Origin: Taxillus chinensis
Lineage: Eukaryota > Streptophyta > Magnoliopsida > Santalales > Loranthaceae
Assembly (NCBI GenBank): GCA_023512835.1
Contig: CM042091.1
Coordinates: forward strand, 19,423,506-19,487,505
Direction of reading: 5' to 3'
Length of the DNA: 64,000 bases
Below are positions 12,857 through 23,921 of this stretch, piece by piece. Numbering within the stretch: position 1 is the first letter of the stretch; every line of letters starts with the position of its first letter. The notes under the pieces were generated by a model that saw nothing but the letters and a program-made list of their open reading frames with translations, had not been told where the DNA came from and ran no database searches. The position numbers and the translations under genes were made by a program.

Positions 12857-13019
12857 AGGGACCTAGGGTAAAACCCTACATTCCTTTCGGTGCCTGATTT
12901 TGACAAGGAGACGCGAAGGGTTTGAAGCAGTTCAATCAACCTTTCCAAATCAAATCTAGGTAGGTGTTTCCGGTTCTTTGTCTACCCTATTGCACGTTGT
13001 ATCTCTTAATGTATGGGAT

Positions 13020-13425
13020 TTGACGTTGAAACTAGTCAAGCTGTGAGGGGAGCCGTTTGCGTCGGCCACAGACCGCCATCGGAAGAGAGGAGCGTCGGCT
13101 CAAAGGTCTGCAGACACGCCGGCGTGGAGAGGGAAGGGCAATCGCCGGCTTCACGGGCGGTGGTTTCAGGGGTACCGCAGCCGGGTTGGGGCGATCCGCA
13201 CGGAGGAGACGGTGGAGAGGCGGCGCGACGTAGGCGGCGCGACGTCGCGCGCGTTGGGCGACCCGTGCACCTTGTGTCCCAGCGGGTTGCGTGGATCCGG
13301 GCGTCGGCACGTCTCGCCGCGCGGGGAGGAGGCGGTGGTGCGAAGGGCGGCGGTGTCCGTGCGCCGCCGCCGCAAGGGTGTGCCTTCGGGCGCACCGTGG
13401 AGCTAGAGGGAGCGCACGCTCCCTC
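13020..13425. other. GC-rich block within the LTR
   Basis: About 400 bp of very GC- and CpG-rich DNA (for example GGCGCGACGTCGCGCGCG) set in an otherwise AT-rich LTR. It recurs at 20520-20911 and 28035-28426, and in a different-sequence form in the old solo LTR (9840-10140). Frames of up to about 160 codons on both strands come from lack of AT-rich stops; none shows a domain. Confidence 0.75.
13406..13425 (+). other. Perfect hairpin followed by T run
   Basis: Arms GAGGGAGCG and CGCTCCCTC flank a CA loop, followed by CG and eight T residues. It is present unchanged at 20892-20911 and 28407-28426. It looks like a hairpin-plus-oligo(T) structure at the end of the GC block. Confidence 0.75.
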
Positions 13426-13921
13426 GTTTTTTTTACTTATATATATATATATTTAGGTAATAATATATATATATGTTTGTCAATGAATAAATAAATATAT
13501 GTATATATATATTTAGGTTATAATATGTATATATATATATATGATGGTGCGTGGATAAATATATATATATATATTTAGGTAAATGACGTATACATATGAT
13601 TATAATTGGTTATATAAATGCAACGAGGTAAATGGTATACAGACAAATATAGGTTTTATAAGGCAAAGACTCATAAATATTCCTGGCTTGAGATGTTGAT
13701 GATTTAAATGTGGAACCGTGACGGTTAATAGTGTTTGGTGATTTAAATGCTTGAAATACTTATTATATTGTACACGCTCATTTTTTTTTTTTACATGTCT
13801 TGCTCGTTGTTTTGGTATATGTGTATTGATAGTTGGGTTGTGGAGGTTGTTAGGTAACCGGAGGTCCCACCTAGGGCTGGCCGAGGCCGCAGGTCCCCTA
13901 AGTGGCTGGTTGACCTAGGTC

Positions 13922-13967
13922 CCGTATGTGGCAGTGTCAAGAGGGACACCGTGGGTCCCACATACGG
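13922..13967 (+). other. Conserved LTR stem with paired change
   Basis: CCGTATGTGG (13922-13931) pairs with CCACATACGG (13958-13967). The older solo LTR has CCATATGTGG (10635-10644) and CCACATATGG (10673-10682). The pair therefore changed on both sides together, keeping all ten base pairs. Confidence 0.65.
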
Positions 13968-14608
13968 CTATTGGGAAAAGAAATAAATGATCCTCTAGGG
14001 TCGATTGTGAGGCTTTGGATGGTTGGGTTATAACGTCAATGGTTTGGTGACTTAATTGTGATATGCACATTGCTCGTTGTAAATAAATGAAATGAATTGT
14101 TTTATTCCGAATGTTTAACTTAGGCCCTCGGTGGTAGAGTAGGGCACTACACTGGCACAAGCATACACTGAACATTTAGATCTAAGAATATATGTAACAG
14201 GGAGTTAGAGATGGGGATCACCTACTGGGCACTCGTGCTCACCCTACTACATTTCTTTTTTTCTACAGGTCGTAGGGAGTAGCTGGTGGAGTCAACAGAG
14301 CTGGTGGGAGTTTTTCCGAGTAGGAGCCATGTTAGGAATCTATCCTCTACTTTGAATTATTTGACTATTTCCTTTTCCGGACTTGGGTCTGCGGTAGTTG
14401 TACAACCTTGATTGGTTGGACTCTGATTATTAGCAGATTTGCTTACAAACAGCTTGTGTGTTGCATTGGTTTATTTGTAAGTACAAAGCTACCCCGTCGT
14501 AGTATTGTACAGGTTAGAATTAAACCCCAATCCCTCAACCCCTAGAATGGGCGTGGGGAAGTCGCGTTCCTGATTCTGTGGGTTTCAGAATTTTGGGGCG
14601 TGACAAGT

Positions 14609-14620
14609 TGGTATCAGAGC
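14609..14620 (+). promoter_or_regulatory. Primer-binding site, first internal region
   Basis: TGGTATCAGAGC, the plant initiator-Met tRNA primer site, lies 3 bases after the LTR. The matching site in the second internal region (22104-22114) reads TGGTATCGAGC and lacks one A within a CAG. Confidence 0.9.
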
Positions 14621-15027
14621 ATGGTTTAGTGGACCTAGGTTAGTGAGGGGTGGTTGATAGACACTTAGTAGCGTGGAAGACTATAGGGAGGGCGCCTGAT
14701 CAATGCAGTCCTTATATGTGTTCTGTTGACTAAGGGTTCATCGGATCATCCTAGGAAGCATTTGGGTTGGGTGCATACATGCTGTGTGACTGTGTGCATA
14801 TCTAGGCACTAGAAATCATCTGCCTAATGCTGCTTTTAATGATGTGCTTGTATTGATTATACTATTGGCTATCTGTGGTTTATTCTTCTTTGATAATTGA
14901 TTGTGCTTAACTGAAAATGTCAGTATGCTAATTCCAACCTAGGAGGTCTAAGTAAATAACCACATAATTTGGTTGTTTGACTAGTGCGCAGTAGTTAATA
15001 GATATTGTTGATATGTGTTGGTGCAGA

Positions 15028-18000
15028 ATGGCACCTAAGACTAGGGCTCAAGGTCCAGCTGGAGGAACTATCCATTCAGTCCGAATCACAAGGAGAGCAG
15101 AGTTCTCCAGACTGCTTTGGGTTCAGACATTGTTGCTCAGATTGGGGCTCAAATATTGAGCCAAATCCAGGGTGCCATGCGGGGTACCATGAGGGAGGTG
15201 GCCGGAAGTGATGCAAGAGGAGCCGAGGAAGCGGCGGCGGCCTCGGCGGGAGCATCAACAGGGAGGTTCTAGAGGAGAGCCGGCCACGGTCACGACGGTT
15301 CCACCTGCGCACCGATCGACTGGGTGAGTCGGTTCCTGCGGCAAACCGACGAAGTTTGAGGCGAATACGAGACCCGATGAGGCCGAGGAATGGGTCAAAT
15401 GGACAGAGGACATCTTCGAGCTAATCCCGGTGCCCGAGGAGGCTAAGGTCCGCTTAGCCACGCATTTCCTAGTAGGTGGGGCCCGCAGATGGTGGGACGC
15501 CGTGAAGCATGTTCATGAGAGCCCGATGGCATGGGAGGACTTCGTGGAGCTCTTCTACACAGAGTATTTCCCGTGCTCGTGCGAAGACGAGGCGACGGGA
15601 GTACTACACTTTGGAGCAGGGCAGTCGGACTGTGACAGAGTATGTCACTGCCTTCACTGAGCTAGGGAGGTTTGCCCCAGAGTCATGGAGGGTTGAGGCT
15701 AATAAGACCCAGGATTTCATTGATGGGTTGAGACCATCACTCAGGAGGGGACTGAACATGATGGAGTTGACCACCTACAGTGACGCGGTCAACAAGGCAC
15801 TTATTGGAGAGCGGGACTTAAACCAGATCAGGACTCAGAAACCAGGGAGCTCACAGGGGCCTAGCCAAAAGAGGCCAAGAGAGGAGCAGACCGAGGGACA
15901 AGGGGGACAAGAGGCCGGTGCCCAATTCTCACAAACGGGGAACTCAGGCAGCGGTTCACCTCACGGTTTTCGGGGACGTGTCGATCTTGTGGACTTCGGG
16001 GGACACAAGGAGGCGGATTGTAGGCGGAAGAATAGCAACCCACTCAAGTGCTTTCGATGTGGGGGACCGGGACATAGGATAGGAGAGTGTCCTTCGCCGG
16101 TTCGGCTAGTGTTGCGGGGCCTCATCGACCTCGTGATCGGGGGCCGAGGAGCGGGACTCTATATCGAGGCCGGCTCGGTCAAGACAATCAAGACAGGGAC
16201 GACCTGCTATCTGGCGGCCTCGGCGAGAGGCTCGGACACGAAGGGACAGAATGATCGAGCTACGGCGAGTCAGGCCATGGCGGTGTTCGAAGGGGAGGAA
16301 CTATGCTATCGGCGACAGAGAGGGAGAAGTTCCACCGGTTGACGAGGCGAGTCAGGGGCCAGCTGCGGTGAGAGGTACAATTTTGGTTTCACGTACTATT
16401 TGTACTGTCTTGATTGACACTGGTGCTACACACTCTTTTATTGCGCACTCCACTGTAGAGGGATTAGAGTTGGATTGTACTACTGTTGATCAGCCCCTTG
16501 TGGTTGATACACCCGTAGGGGGCCTAGTGGTGATTGATAGGGTCTGTACGGGATGTGAGGTTACTCTCGGAGGTGTTGACCTCCGGTGTAACCTATTTGT
16601 GATGCACTTTGATGCCTTTGACGTGATTTTGGGTATGGACTGGTTGACCCGTGTGGAGGCAGTGATTGAGTGTTATAGGCGACGAGTGACCTTCCTCACA
16701 CCTGAGGGCACTCGAGGCACCTTCGTGGGTGAGTGGTCTGATGATGCGTGTAAATTGGGGCCTTTGAAGCAAGGATGGGGTGATGTAACCCATCAGTTGG
16801 CCAGTTTGACACTTGTCGACACCCAACGGGAGGGTAAGGTGGTGTTACCCAAGGTGGTGGATCGGTTTCCCGACGTGTTTCCCGAGGACTTGGTTGATTT
16901 ACCACCAGTGAGAGAGGTGGACTTCCCGATAGAGTTGCTACCCGGGACAACACCTATCAGATTGGCAGCTTACGGATGGCACCAGTTGAGCTTCGAGAGC
17001 TCAAGAGGCGGATTGACGATCTTTTGGCGCGTGGTTTTATTAGGACGAAGTAGTTTGCCTTGGAGTGCTCCGGTGTTATTCGCCAAAAAGGCGGATGGTT
17101 CGCTTCGGTTGTGTATTGACTACCGACGGTTGAATCAGGTGACAGTGAAGAACAGATACCCACTACCGAGGATCGATGATTTGTTTGACCGGTTCGGGGT
17201 GCCCGTTGGTTTTCCAAGGTTGATTTGAGATCCGGATACCATCGGCTACGTGTGCGGGAGTCGGACATCCCGAAGACAGCCTTCACTGCAGATATGGCCA
17301 TTATGAGTGGCTAGTGATGCCCTTCGGGCTCACAAATGCCCCGGCGGTATTTATGGGGTTGATGAACCAGATTTTCACACCCTATCTTGATCGGTTCGTG
17401 GTGGTCTTTATAGATGATATCCTGATTTATTCCCAGACAGAGATCGAGCATGAGGAGCATTTACTTGTGGTCTGCAGACGTTGAGGGACCATAGACTATA
17501 CGCAAAATTTACAAAGTGTGACTTTTGGTTGCAGAGGGTGAAGTTCTTAGGACACGTGGTATCATCGGAGGGTATCATGGTAGATCCTGGCAAGATTGAG
17601 GCGATGATGTCCTGGAAGCGACCAAAAAATGTTTTTGAGATTCGCAGTTTTTGGGGTTGGCGGGTTATTATCGGAGGTTTGTCAAGGACTTTTCCCGTTT
17701 AGCTGCACCGATGACTAGCTTAACCCGAAAGGGGGTGCGGTTTGACCGGTCGGACGCTTGTGAGGAGGCTTTCGGTCGGTGAAGGCCGATTGACTTCGGC
17801 GCCTATCTTGGTCCTACCACAGGAGGGTGTACCCTATGAGGTTTATTGTGATGCCTCTAATGTTGGATTGGGTTGTGTGCTCATGCGGAAGGACGGGTAA
17901 TTGCTTATGGTTCCCGTCGGTTGAGGATCCATGAGAAGAACTACCCTACGCATGATTTAGAGCTAGCTGCAGTGATCTTTGCATTGAAGAGTTGGCGCAC

Positions 18001-19738
18001 TATCTCCTTGGGGGAGAAGTTTGTGGTATACACCGACCACAAGAGCTTGCGATACATCTTCTCTCGGCGGGATCTGAATCTTAGACGAGGCGTTGGGTGG
18101 AGTATATGCAGCATTCCGTTTGATCTATAGTATACACCTGGGAAGGGGAATGTAGTAGGCGATGCCTTGAGCCGGAAGAGCCCGGCCACGATGGCTCTCT
18201 CGTGCTATCAAGGAATGGGAGATGATGGGGCAACTAGCTGGTCTAAGGTTACGACCAGTGCGAGCGTAGTGCGGGGTATGCTAAGTGTGGTTATAGCGGT
18301 GCTTTGAGTTGCGGCGTCAGGTTATTGAAGGTCGGTTGGGGGGATCTTGAGTGTGAGGTCCTCCGGGATCAGATTCGACCGCCGTACTTTCGACGATTGG
18401 ACAGAGGATTCGACCATGTGTTGCGCCATCGAGGTCGATTGATAGTTCCATCTTCTCTCCGGGAGACAGTTCTACGGGAATTCCATCACTCTCGTTTGGC
18501 TGTTCACCCCGGAGGAACGAAGATGTACCATGTTGTACGACAGCGCTTCGGTGGTCGGGCCTTAGGAACGCCATTGCGGAATTTGTTCGGCGGTGTTTGA
18601 CATGCCAGCGGGTCAAGGCCGAGCATTTGCGGTCTGCCGGTGAGTTGCGCTCATTACCTGTGGCTGAGTGGAAGTGGGATCATGTGACTATGGACTTCAT
18701 CACAGGGCTTCCTCGTTCTAGAGGTCATGATACCATTTGGGTTGTTGTAGACCGTTTGACGAAATCTGCCCACTTTATTCCGATTCGTGAGACCGATCCA
18801 GTCCGGACCTTGGGACAGCGTTATGTCGACGTGATTGTACGGTTACACGGTGTGCCGTTGTCGATTGTCTCCGATAGGGATACTCGGTTCACTTCACGCT
18901 TTTGGCGGCGATTCACGGCGTGCATTGGGCACTCGGGTGAATTTGAGTACGACTTATCACCCACGACAGATGGCCATCCGAGCGCACTATTCGGATTCTC
19001 GAGGATATGCTCCGTGCTTGTGTGTTAGATTTTGGCGGTTGTTGGGAGGCTCACCTCCCCTTGGTGGAGTTCTCCTACAACAACAGTTATCAAGCTACGA
19101 TAGGGATGGCGCCATATGAGGCATTGTATGGGCGACCGTGTCGCTCCCCTCTGTGTTGGGCCCAGGCAGGGGAGGCAGTTGTTTTGGGTCCCGATATGGT
19201 TCAGGAAACTACAGACTTGGTTCAGGTGATTCGGCAAAGGATGTTGACGGCCCAGAGTAGGCAGAAATCATATGCTGACAGACGGCGACGACCGCTGCAG
19301 TTCGTCGTAGGGGATCGCGTCTTCTTGCGAGTCTCACCACGGCGGGGGCACAGACGATTTGGGCGAGGTTCCAAACTCTCCCCTCGATTTGTGGGTCCTT
19401 TTCCTATCGTTGCTGTTGTGGGACCGGTTGCCTATCGATTAGAGTTACCACCCGAGCTAGCTCGTGTTCATGACGTTTTCCACGTCTCCCAGTTACGGAA
19501 ATATTACCCGGATCCTACACATGTGCTAGATTGGCATGAGATAGAGCTAGCTGATGATGGTTCCGTTGTGGAGGCACCAGTTCAGATTTTAGATCGACGG
19601 GAACAGGTTTTGCGGGGCAAGACGATTCCGTTGGTCCGAGTTTTGTGGCGTCACCATAGTATGGAGGAACAGACCTGGGAGCGGGAGAGTCAGATGCGTG
19701 CTCTTCACCCCGAGCTGTTCGAGGACGAACAGTCCTAA
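15028..19738 (+). pseudogene. Tekay-like gag-pol, first copy (many frameshifts)
   Basis: The start MAPKTRAQGPA at 15028 and the stop at 19736-19738 match the second copy. Order: gag (15028 to about 16090, one CCHC knuckle CFRCGGPGHRIGEC readable), protease ([11 protein letters not shown] near 16410, ILGMDWL near 16630), reverse transcriptase (LCIDYRRLN near 17110, FIDDIL near 17410), RNase H ([10 protein letters not shown] near 17850, TDHKSL near 18040), integrase HHCC and core (near 18500-18900), and a chromodomain-like tail (19007-19738, an intact 243-codon frame from within integrase). The frame changes at least eight times. Most breaks coincide with a CAG or CTG that is intact in the second copy and altered here (CAG to CGG or CG, CTG to CCG). 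The damage may be sequencing error rather than mutation. Confidence 0.88.
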
Positions 19739-19986
19739 GGTGGGGAGGATGTCAAGATCTTCATCATGCATTGAGGTAGTTAACCTTGTTGTTTGTTTGT
19801 TGTGCTTATGGTTGTTAATATTTTGGTTGTGTACATTGCAGTTGTTGGTTACTTTGTTCGTGGATGTTGTTTTGTCTATCATGTTAATTAGAGCTAAGTT
19901 GGGCATATTTTTGTTAGTCGGGTTAGTGCTGCCTCGTAGTGGATGACTTGTCTTTTCGGGGACGAAAAGTCCTAAGGTGGGGAGGA
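19734..19986 (+). other. Duplicated gag-pol end and polypurine tract, first internal region
   Basis: The functional polypurine tract AGGTGGGGAGGA is at 19975-19986, directly before the LTR. A second copy with the same lead-in (GACGAACAGTCCTAAGGTGG) sits at the gag-pol stop codon and continues GGGGAGGATGTCAAGA, like an LTR start. The same arrangement occurs at 27235-27500 in the second internal region. About 220 bp of non-coding sequence lies between the two copies. Confidence 0.75.
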
Positions 19987-22100
19987 TGTAAAGACCCGTA
20001 CTTGGGTGGGGTTGGAAATTAGGCCCGAATAGAGTAGGAATATTTATTCGGCAGCATGACCTCAACGTGAGCGTTGAGTTATTATTATTATATAATATAG
20101 TGATTTTAATTTGTTGAGTTTATTATTAAATACTATAATTATTGATATGGTTATTTAAATTGTTTACGTAAGCGGGTTTTTACTATAGGGTATTATTAGT
20201 GTAGGTATCTTAAATATTAGATTTTATTTTTCTTAATTTAATTTATTAGGATAAATTCTTATAATGAATTATTATTATTATTATTACTGTTATTATTATT
20301 ATTATTATTAATCAAATGAACTCATATTAGTATAAATAGAGGGACCTAGGGTAAAACCCTACATTCCTTTCGGTGCACAGATTTTGACAGGGAGACGCAG
20401 AAGGGTTTGAAGCAGTTCAATCAATCTTTCCAAATCAAATCTAGGTAGGTGATTCCGGTTCTTTGTCTACCCTATTGCACGTTGTATCTCTTAATGTATG
20501 GGATTTGACGTTGAAACTAGTCAACGCCGTGAGGGGAGCCGTTTGCGTCGGCCACGGACCGCCATCGGAAGAGAGGAGCGTCGGCTCAAAGGTCCAGGAC
20601 ACGCCGGCGTGGAGAGGGAAGGGCAATCGTCGGCTTCACGGGCGGTGGTTTCAGGGGTACCGCAGCCGGGTTGGGGCGATCCGCACGGAGGAGGCGGTGG
20701 AGAGGCGGCGCGACGTAGGCGGCGCGACGTCGCGCGCGTTGGGCGACCCGTGCACCTTGTGTCCCAGCGGGCTGCGTGGATCCGGGCGTCGGCACGTCTC
20801 GCCGCGCGGGGAGGAGGCGGTGGTGCGAAGGGCGGCGGTGTCCGTGCCGCCGCCGCCGCAAGGGTGTGCCTTCGGGCGCACCGTGGAGCTAGAGGGAGCG
20901 CACGCTCCCTCGTTTTTTTTTACTTATATATATATATATATTTAGGTAATAATATATATATATGTTTGTCAATGAATAAATAAATATATGTATATATATA
21001 TATATATTTAGGTTATAATATGTATATATATATATATGATGGTGCGTGGATAAATATATATATATATATTTAGGTAAATGACGTATACATATGATTATAA
21101 TTGGTTATATAAATGCAACGAGGTAAATGGTATACGGACAAATATAGGTTTTATAAGGCAAGCACTCATAAATATTCGGCTTGAGATGTTGATGATTTAA
21201 ATGTGGAACTGTGACGGTTAATAGTGTTTGGTGATTTAAATGCTTGAAATACTTATTATATTGTACACGCTCATTTTTTTTTTTTACATGTCTTGCTCGT
21301 TGTTTTGGTATATGTGTATTGATAGTTGGGTTGTGGAGGTTGTTAGGTAACCGCAGGTCCCACCTAGGGCTGGCCGAGAGGCCGCAGTCCCCTAAGTGGC
21401 TGGTTGACCTAGGTCCCGTATGTGGCAGGTGTCAAGAGGGACACCGTGGGTCCCACATACGGCTATTGGGAAAAGAAATAAATGATCCTCTAGGGTCGAT
21501 TGTGAGGCTTTGGATGGTTGGGTTATAACGTCAATGGTTTGGTGACTTAATTGTGATATGCACATTGCTCGTTGTAAATAAATGAAGTGAATTGTTTTAT
21601 TCCGAATGTTTAATTTAGGCCCTCGGTGGTAGAGTAGGGCACTACACTGGCACAAGCATACACCGAACATTTAGATCTAAGAATATATGTAACAGGGAGT
21701 TAGAGATGGGGATCACCTCCCGGGCACTCGTGCTCACCCTACTACATTTCTTTTTTTCTACAGTCGTAGGGAGTAGCTGGTGGAGTCAACAGGCTGGTGG
21801 GAGTTTTTTTCCAGAGTAGGAGCCATGTTAGGAATCTATCCTCTACTTTGAATTATTTGACTATTTCCTTTTCCGGACTCGGGTCTGCGGTAGTTGTACA
21901 ACCTTGATTGGTTGGACTCTGATTATTAGCAGATTTGCTTACAAACAGCTTGTGTGTTGCATTGGTTTATTTGTAAGTACAAGCTACCCCGTCGTAGTAT
22001 TGTACAGGTTAGAATTAAACCCCAATCCCTCAACCCCTAGAATGGGCGTGGGGAAGTCGCGTTCCTGATTCTGTGGGTTTCAGAATTTTGGGGCGTGACA
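19987..22100 (+). repeat. Tekay array LTR, middle copy
   Basis: 2114 bp, same ends and modules as the first copy: TATA box at 20331, GC block ending in the hairpin at 20892-20911, stem near 21417-21462, splice-like module with CAG at 21761-21763. It is preceded by a polypurine tract and followed by a primer-binding site, so it acts as 3' LTR for one internal region and 5' LTR for the next. Confidence 0.92.
20331..20339 (+). promoter_or_regulatory. TATA box of middle Tekay LTR
   Basis: TATAAATAG in the same LTR position as at 12848. Confidence 0.7.
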
Positions 22101-22103
22101 AGT

Positions 22104-22114
22104 TGGTATCGAGC
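22104..22114 (+). promoter_or_regulatory. Primer-binding site, second internal region (one base short)
   Basis: TGGTATCGAGC follows the middle LTR. Compared with TGGTATCAGAGC at 14609 it lacks the A of CAG, which is the same type of change that breaks the gag-pol frames. Confidence 0.8.
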
Positions 22115-22521
22115 ATGGTTTAGTGGACCTAGGTTAGAGAGGGGTGGTTGATAGACACTTAGTAGCGTGGAAGACTATAGGGAGGGCGCCTGATCAACGC
22201 AGTCCTTATATGTGTTCTGTGTTGACTAAGGGTTCATCAGATCATCCTAGGAAGCATTTGGGTTGGGTGCATACATGCTGTGTGACTGTGTGCATATCTA
22301 GGCACTAGAAATCATCTGCTAATGCTGCTTTAATGATGTGCTTGTATTGATTATACTATTGGCTATCTGTGGTTTATTCTTCTTTGATAATTGATTGTGC
22401 TTAACTGAAAATGTCAGTATGCTAATTCCAACCTAGGAGGTCTAAGTAAATAACCACATAATTTGGTTGTTTGACTAGTGCGCAGTAGTTAATAGATATT
22501 GTTGATATGTGTTGGTGCAGA

Positions 22522-23921
22522 ATGGCACCTAAGACTAGGGCTCAAGGTCCAGCGGAGGAACTATCCATTCAGTCCGAATCACAAGGAGAGCAGAGTTCTC
22601 CAGTACCTGCTTTGGGTTCAGACATTGCTGCTCAGATTGGGGCTCAAATATTGAGCCAAATCCAGGGTGCCATGCAGGGTACCATGAGGGAGGTGGCCAG
22701 AGAAGTGATGCAGGAGGAGCTGAGGAAGCAGCAGCAGCCTCGGCAGGAGCATCAACAGGAGGTTCTAGAGGAGAGCCAGCCACAGGTCACGACAGTTCCG
22801 CCTGCAGTACCGATCGACTGGGTGAGTCGGTTCCTGAAGCAGAAACCGACGAAGTTTGAGGCGAATACGAGACCCGATGAGGCCGAGGAATGGGTCAAAT
22901 GGACAGAGGACATCTTCGAGCTGATCCAGGTGCCCGAGGAGGCTAAGGTCCGCTTAGCCACGCATTTCCTAGTAGGTGGGGCCCGCAGATGGTGGGACGC
23001 TGTGAAGCATGTTCATGAGAGCCCGATGGCATGGGAGGACTTCGTGGAGCTCTTCTACACGAGTATTTCTCGTGCTCGTGCGAAAGACGAGGCGACGGGA
23101 GTACTACACTTTGGAGCGGGGCGATCGGACCGTGACGGAGTATGTCACTGCCTTCACTGAGCTAGGGAGGTTTGCCCCAGAGTCATGGAGGGTTGAGGCT
23201 AATAAGACCCAGGATTTCATTGATGGGTTGAGACCATCACTCAGGAGGGGACTGAACATGATGGAGTTGACCACCTACAGTGACGCGGTCAACAAGGCAC
23301 TTATTGGAGAGCGGGACTTAAACCAGATCAGGACTCAGAAACCGGGGAGCTCACAGGGGCCTAGCCAAAAGAGGCCAAGAGAGGAGCAGACCGAGGGACA
23401 GGGGGGACAAGAGGCCGGTGCCCAGATTCTCACAAACGGGGAACTCAGGCAGCAGTTCTACCTCACGGTTTTCAGGGACGTGTCGATCTTGTGGACTTCG
23501 GGGACACAAGGAGGCGGATTGTAGGCGGAAGAATAGCAACCCACTCAAGTGCTTTCGATGTGGGGGACTGGGACATAGGATAGGAGAGTGTCCTTCTGCC
23601 AGTTCGGCTAGTGTTGCGGGGCCTCATCGACCTCGTGATCAGGGCCAGAGGAGCGGGACTCCATATCAGAGGCCAGCTCAGTCAGGACAGTCAGTACAGG
23701 GACGACCTGCTATACAGCAGCCTCAGCGAGAGGCCCAGACACAGAAGGGACAGAATGATCGAGCTACGGCGAGTCAGGCCGATGGCGGTGTTCGAAGGGG
23801 GAGGAACTATGCTATCGCCGACAGAGAGGGAGAAGTTCCACCGGTTGACGAGGCGAGTCAGGGGCCACTAGGTGAGAGGTACAATTTTGGTTTCACGTAC
23901 TATTTGTCTTGTCTTGATTGA
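22522..23921 (+). pseudogene. Tekay-like gag, second copy
   Basis: Starts MAPKTRAQGPAEELS at 22522. A capsid-type region includes WTEDIFELIQVPEEAKVRLA and the GGARRWWDAV motif. Two CCHC zinc knuckles (C-x2-C-x4-H-x4-C) are encoded at about 23481-23591, CRSCGLRGHKEADC and CFRCGGLGHRIGEC, followed by a Q/R-rich linker. The frame slips near 23065 and 23430, so three overlapping frames cover one protein. At 23062 the sequence ACACGAG replaces ACACAGAG of the first copy, again a CAG/CG difference. Gag would form the cytoplasmic virus-like particle and bind RNA through the knuckles. Confidence 0.85.

Larger units (their letters stand above)
12501..14605 (+). repeat. Tekay array LTR, first copy
   Basis: 2105 bp, TGTAAAGACC...GGGGCGTGACA. 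From 5' to 3' it contains a TTA-rich region, a TATA box (12848), a candidate splice donor AG|GTAGGT near 12957, a GC-rich block (13020-13425) ending in a perfect hairpin and T run, TA-rich repeats, a conserved stem (13922-13967), and a CTACTGGGC...GCTCACCC module with pyrimidine tract and CAG at 14266-14268. Near the 3' end is GGGCGTGGGGAAGTCGCG. Long open frames in the GC block, on both strands, are composition artefacts. Confidence 0.92.

Noticed and set aside
13013..13456. Long Arg/Gly/Pro-rich open frames in both strands of the GC block, repeated at 20463-20983 and 28014-28485
   Set aside because: They overlap on both strands, differ in frame between LTR copies, have no domain, and simply reflect high GC within an LTR.
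16957..17301. Minus-strand frames of 60-115 codons opposite gag-pol
   Set aside because: Shadows of the coding strand; they appear and vanish with its frameshifts.
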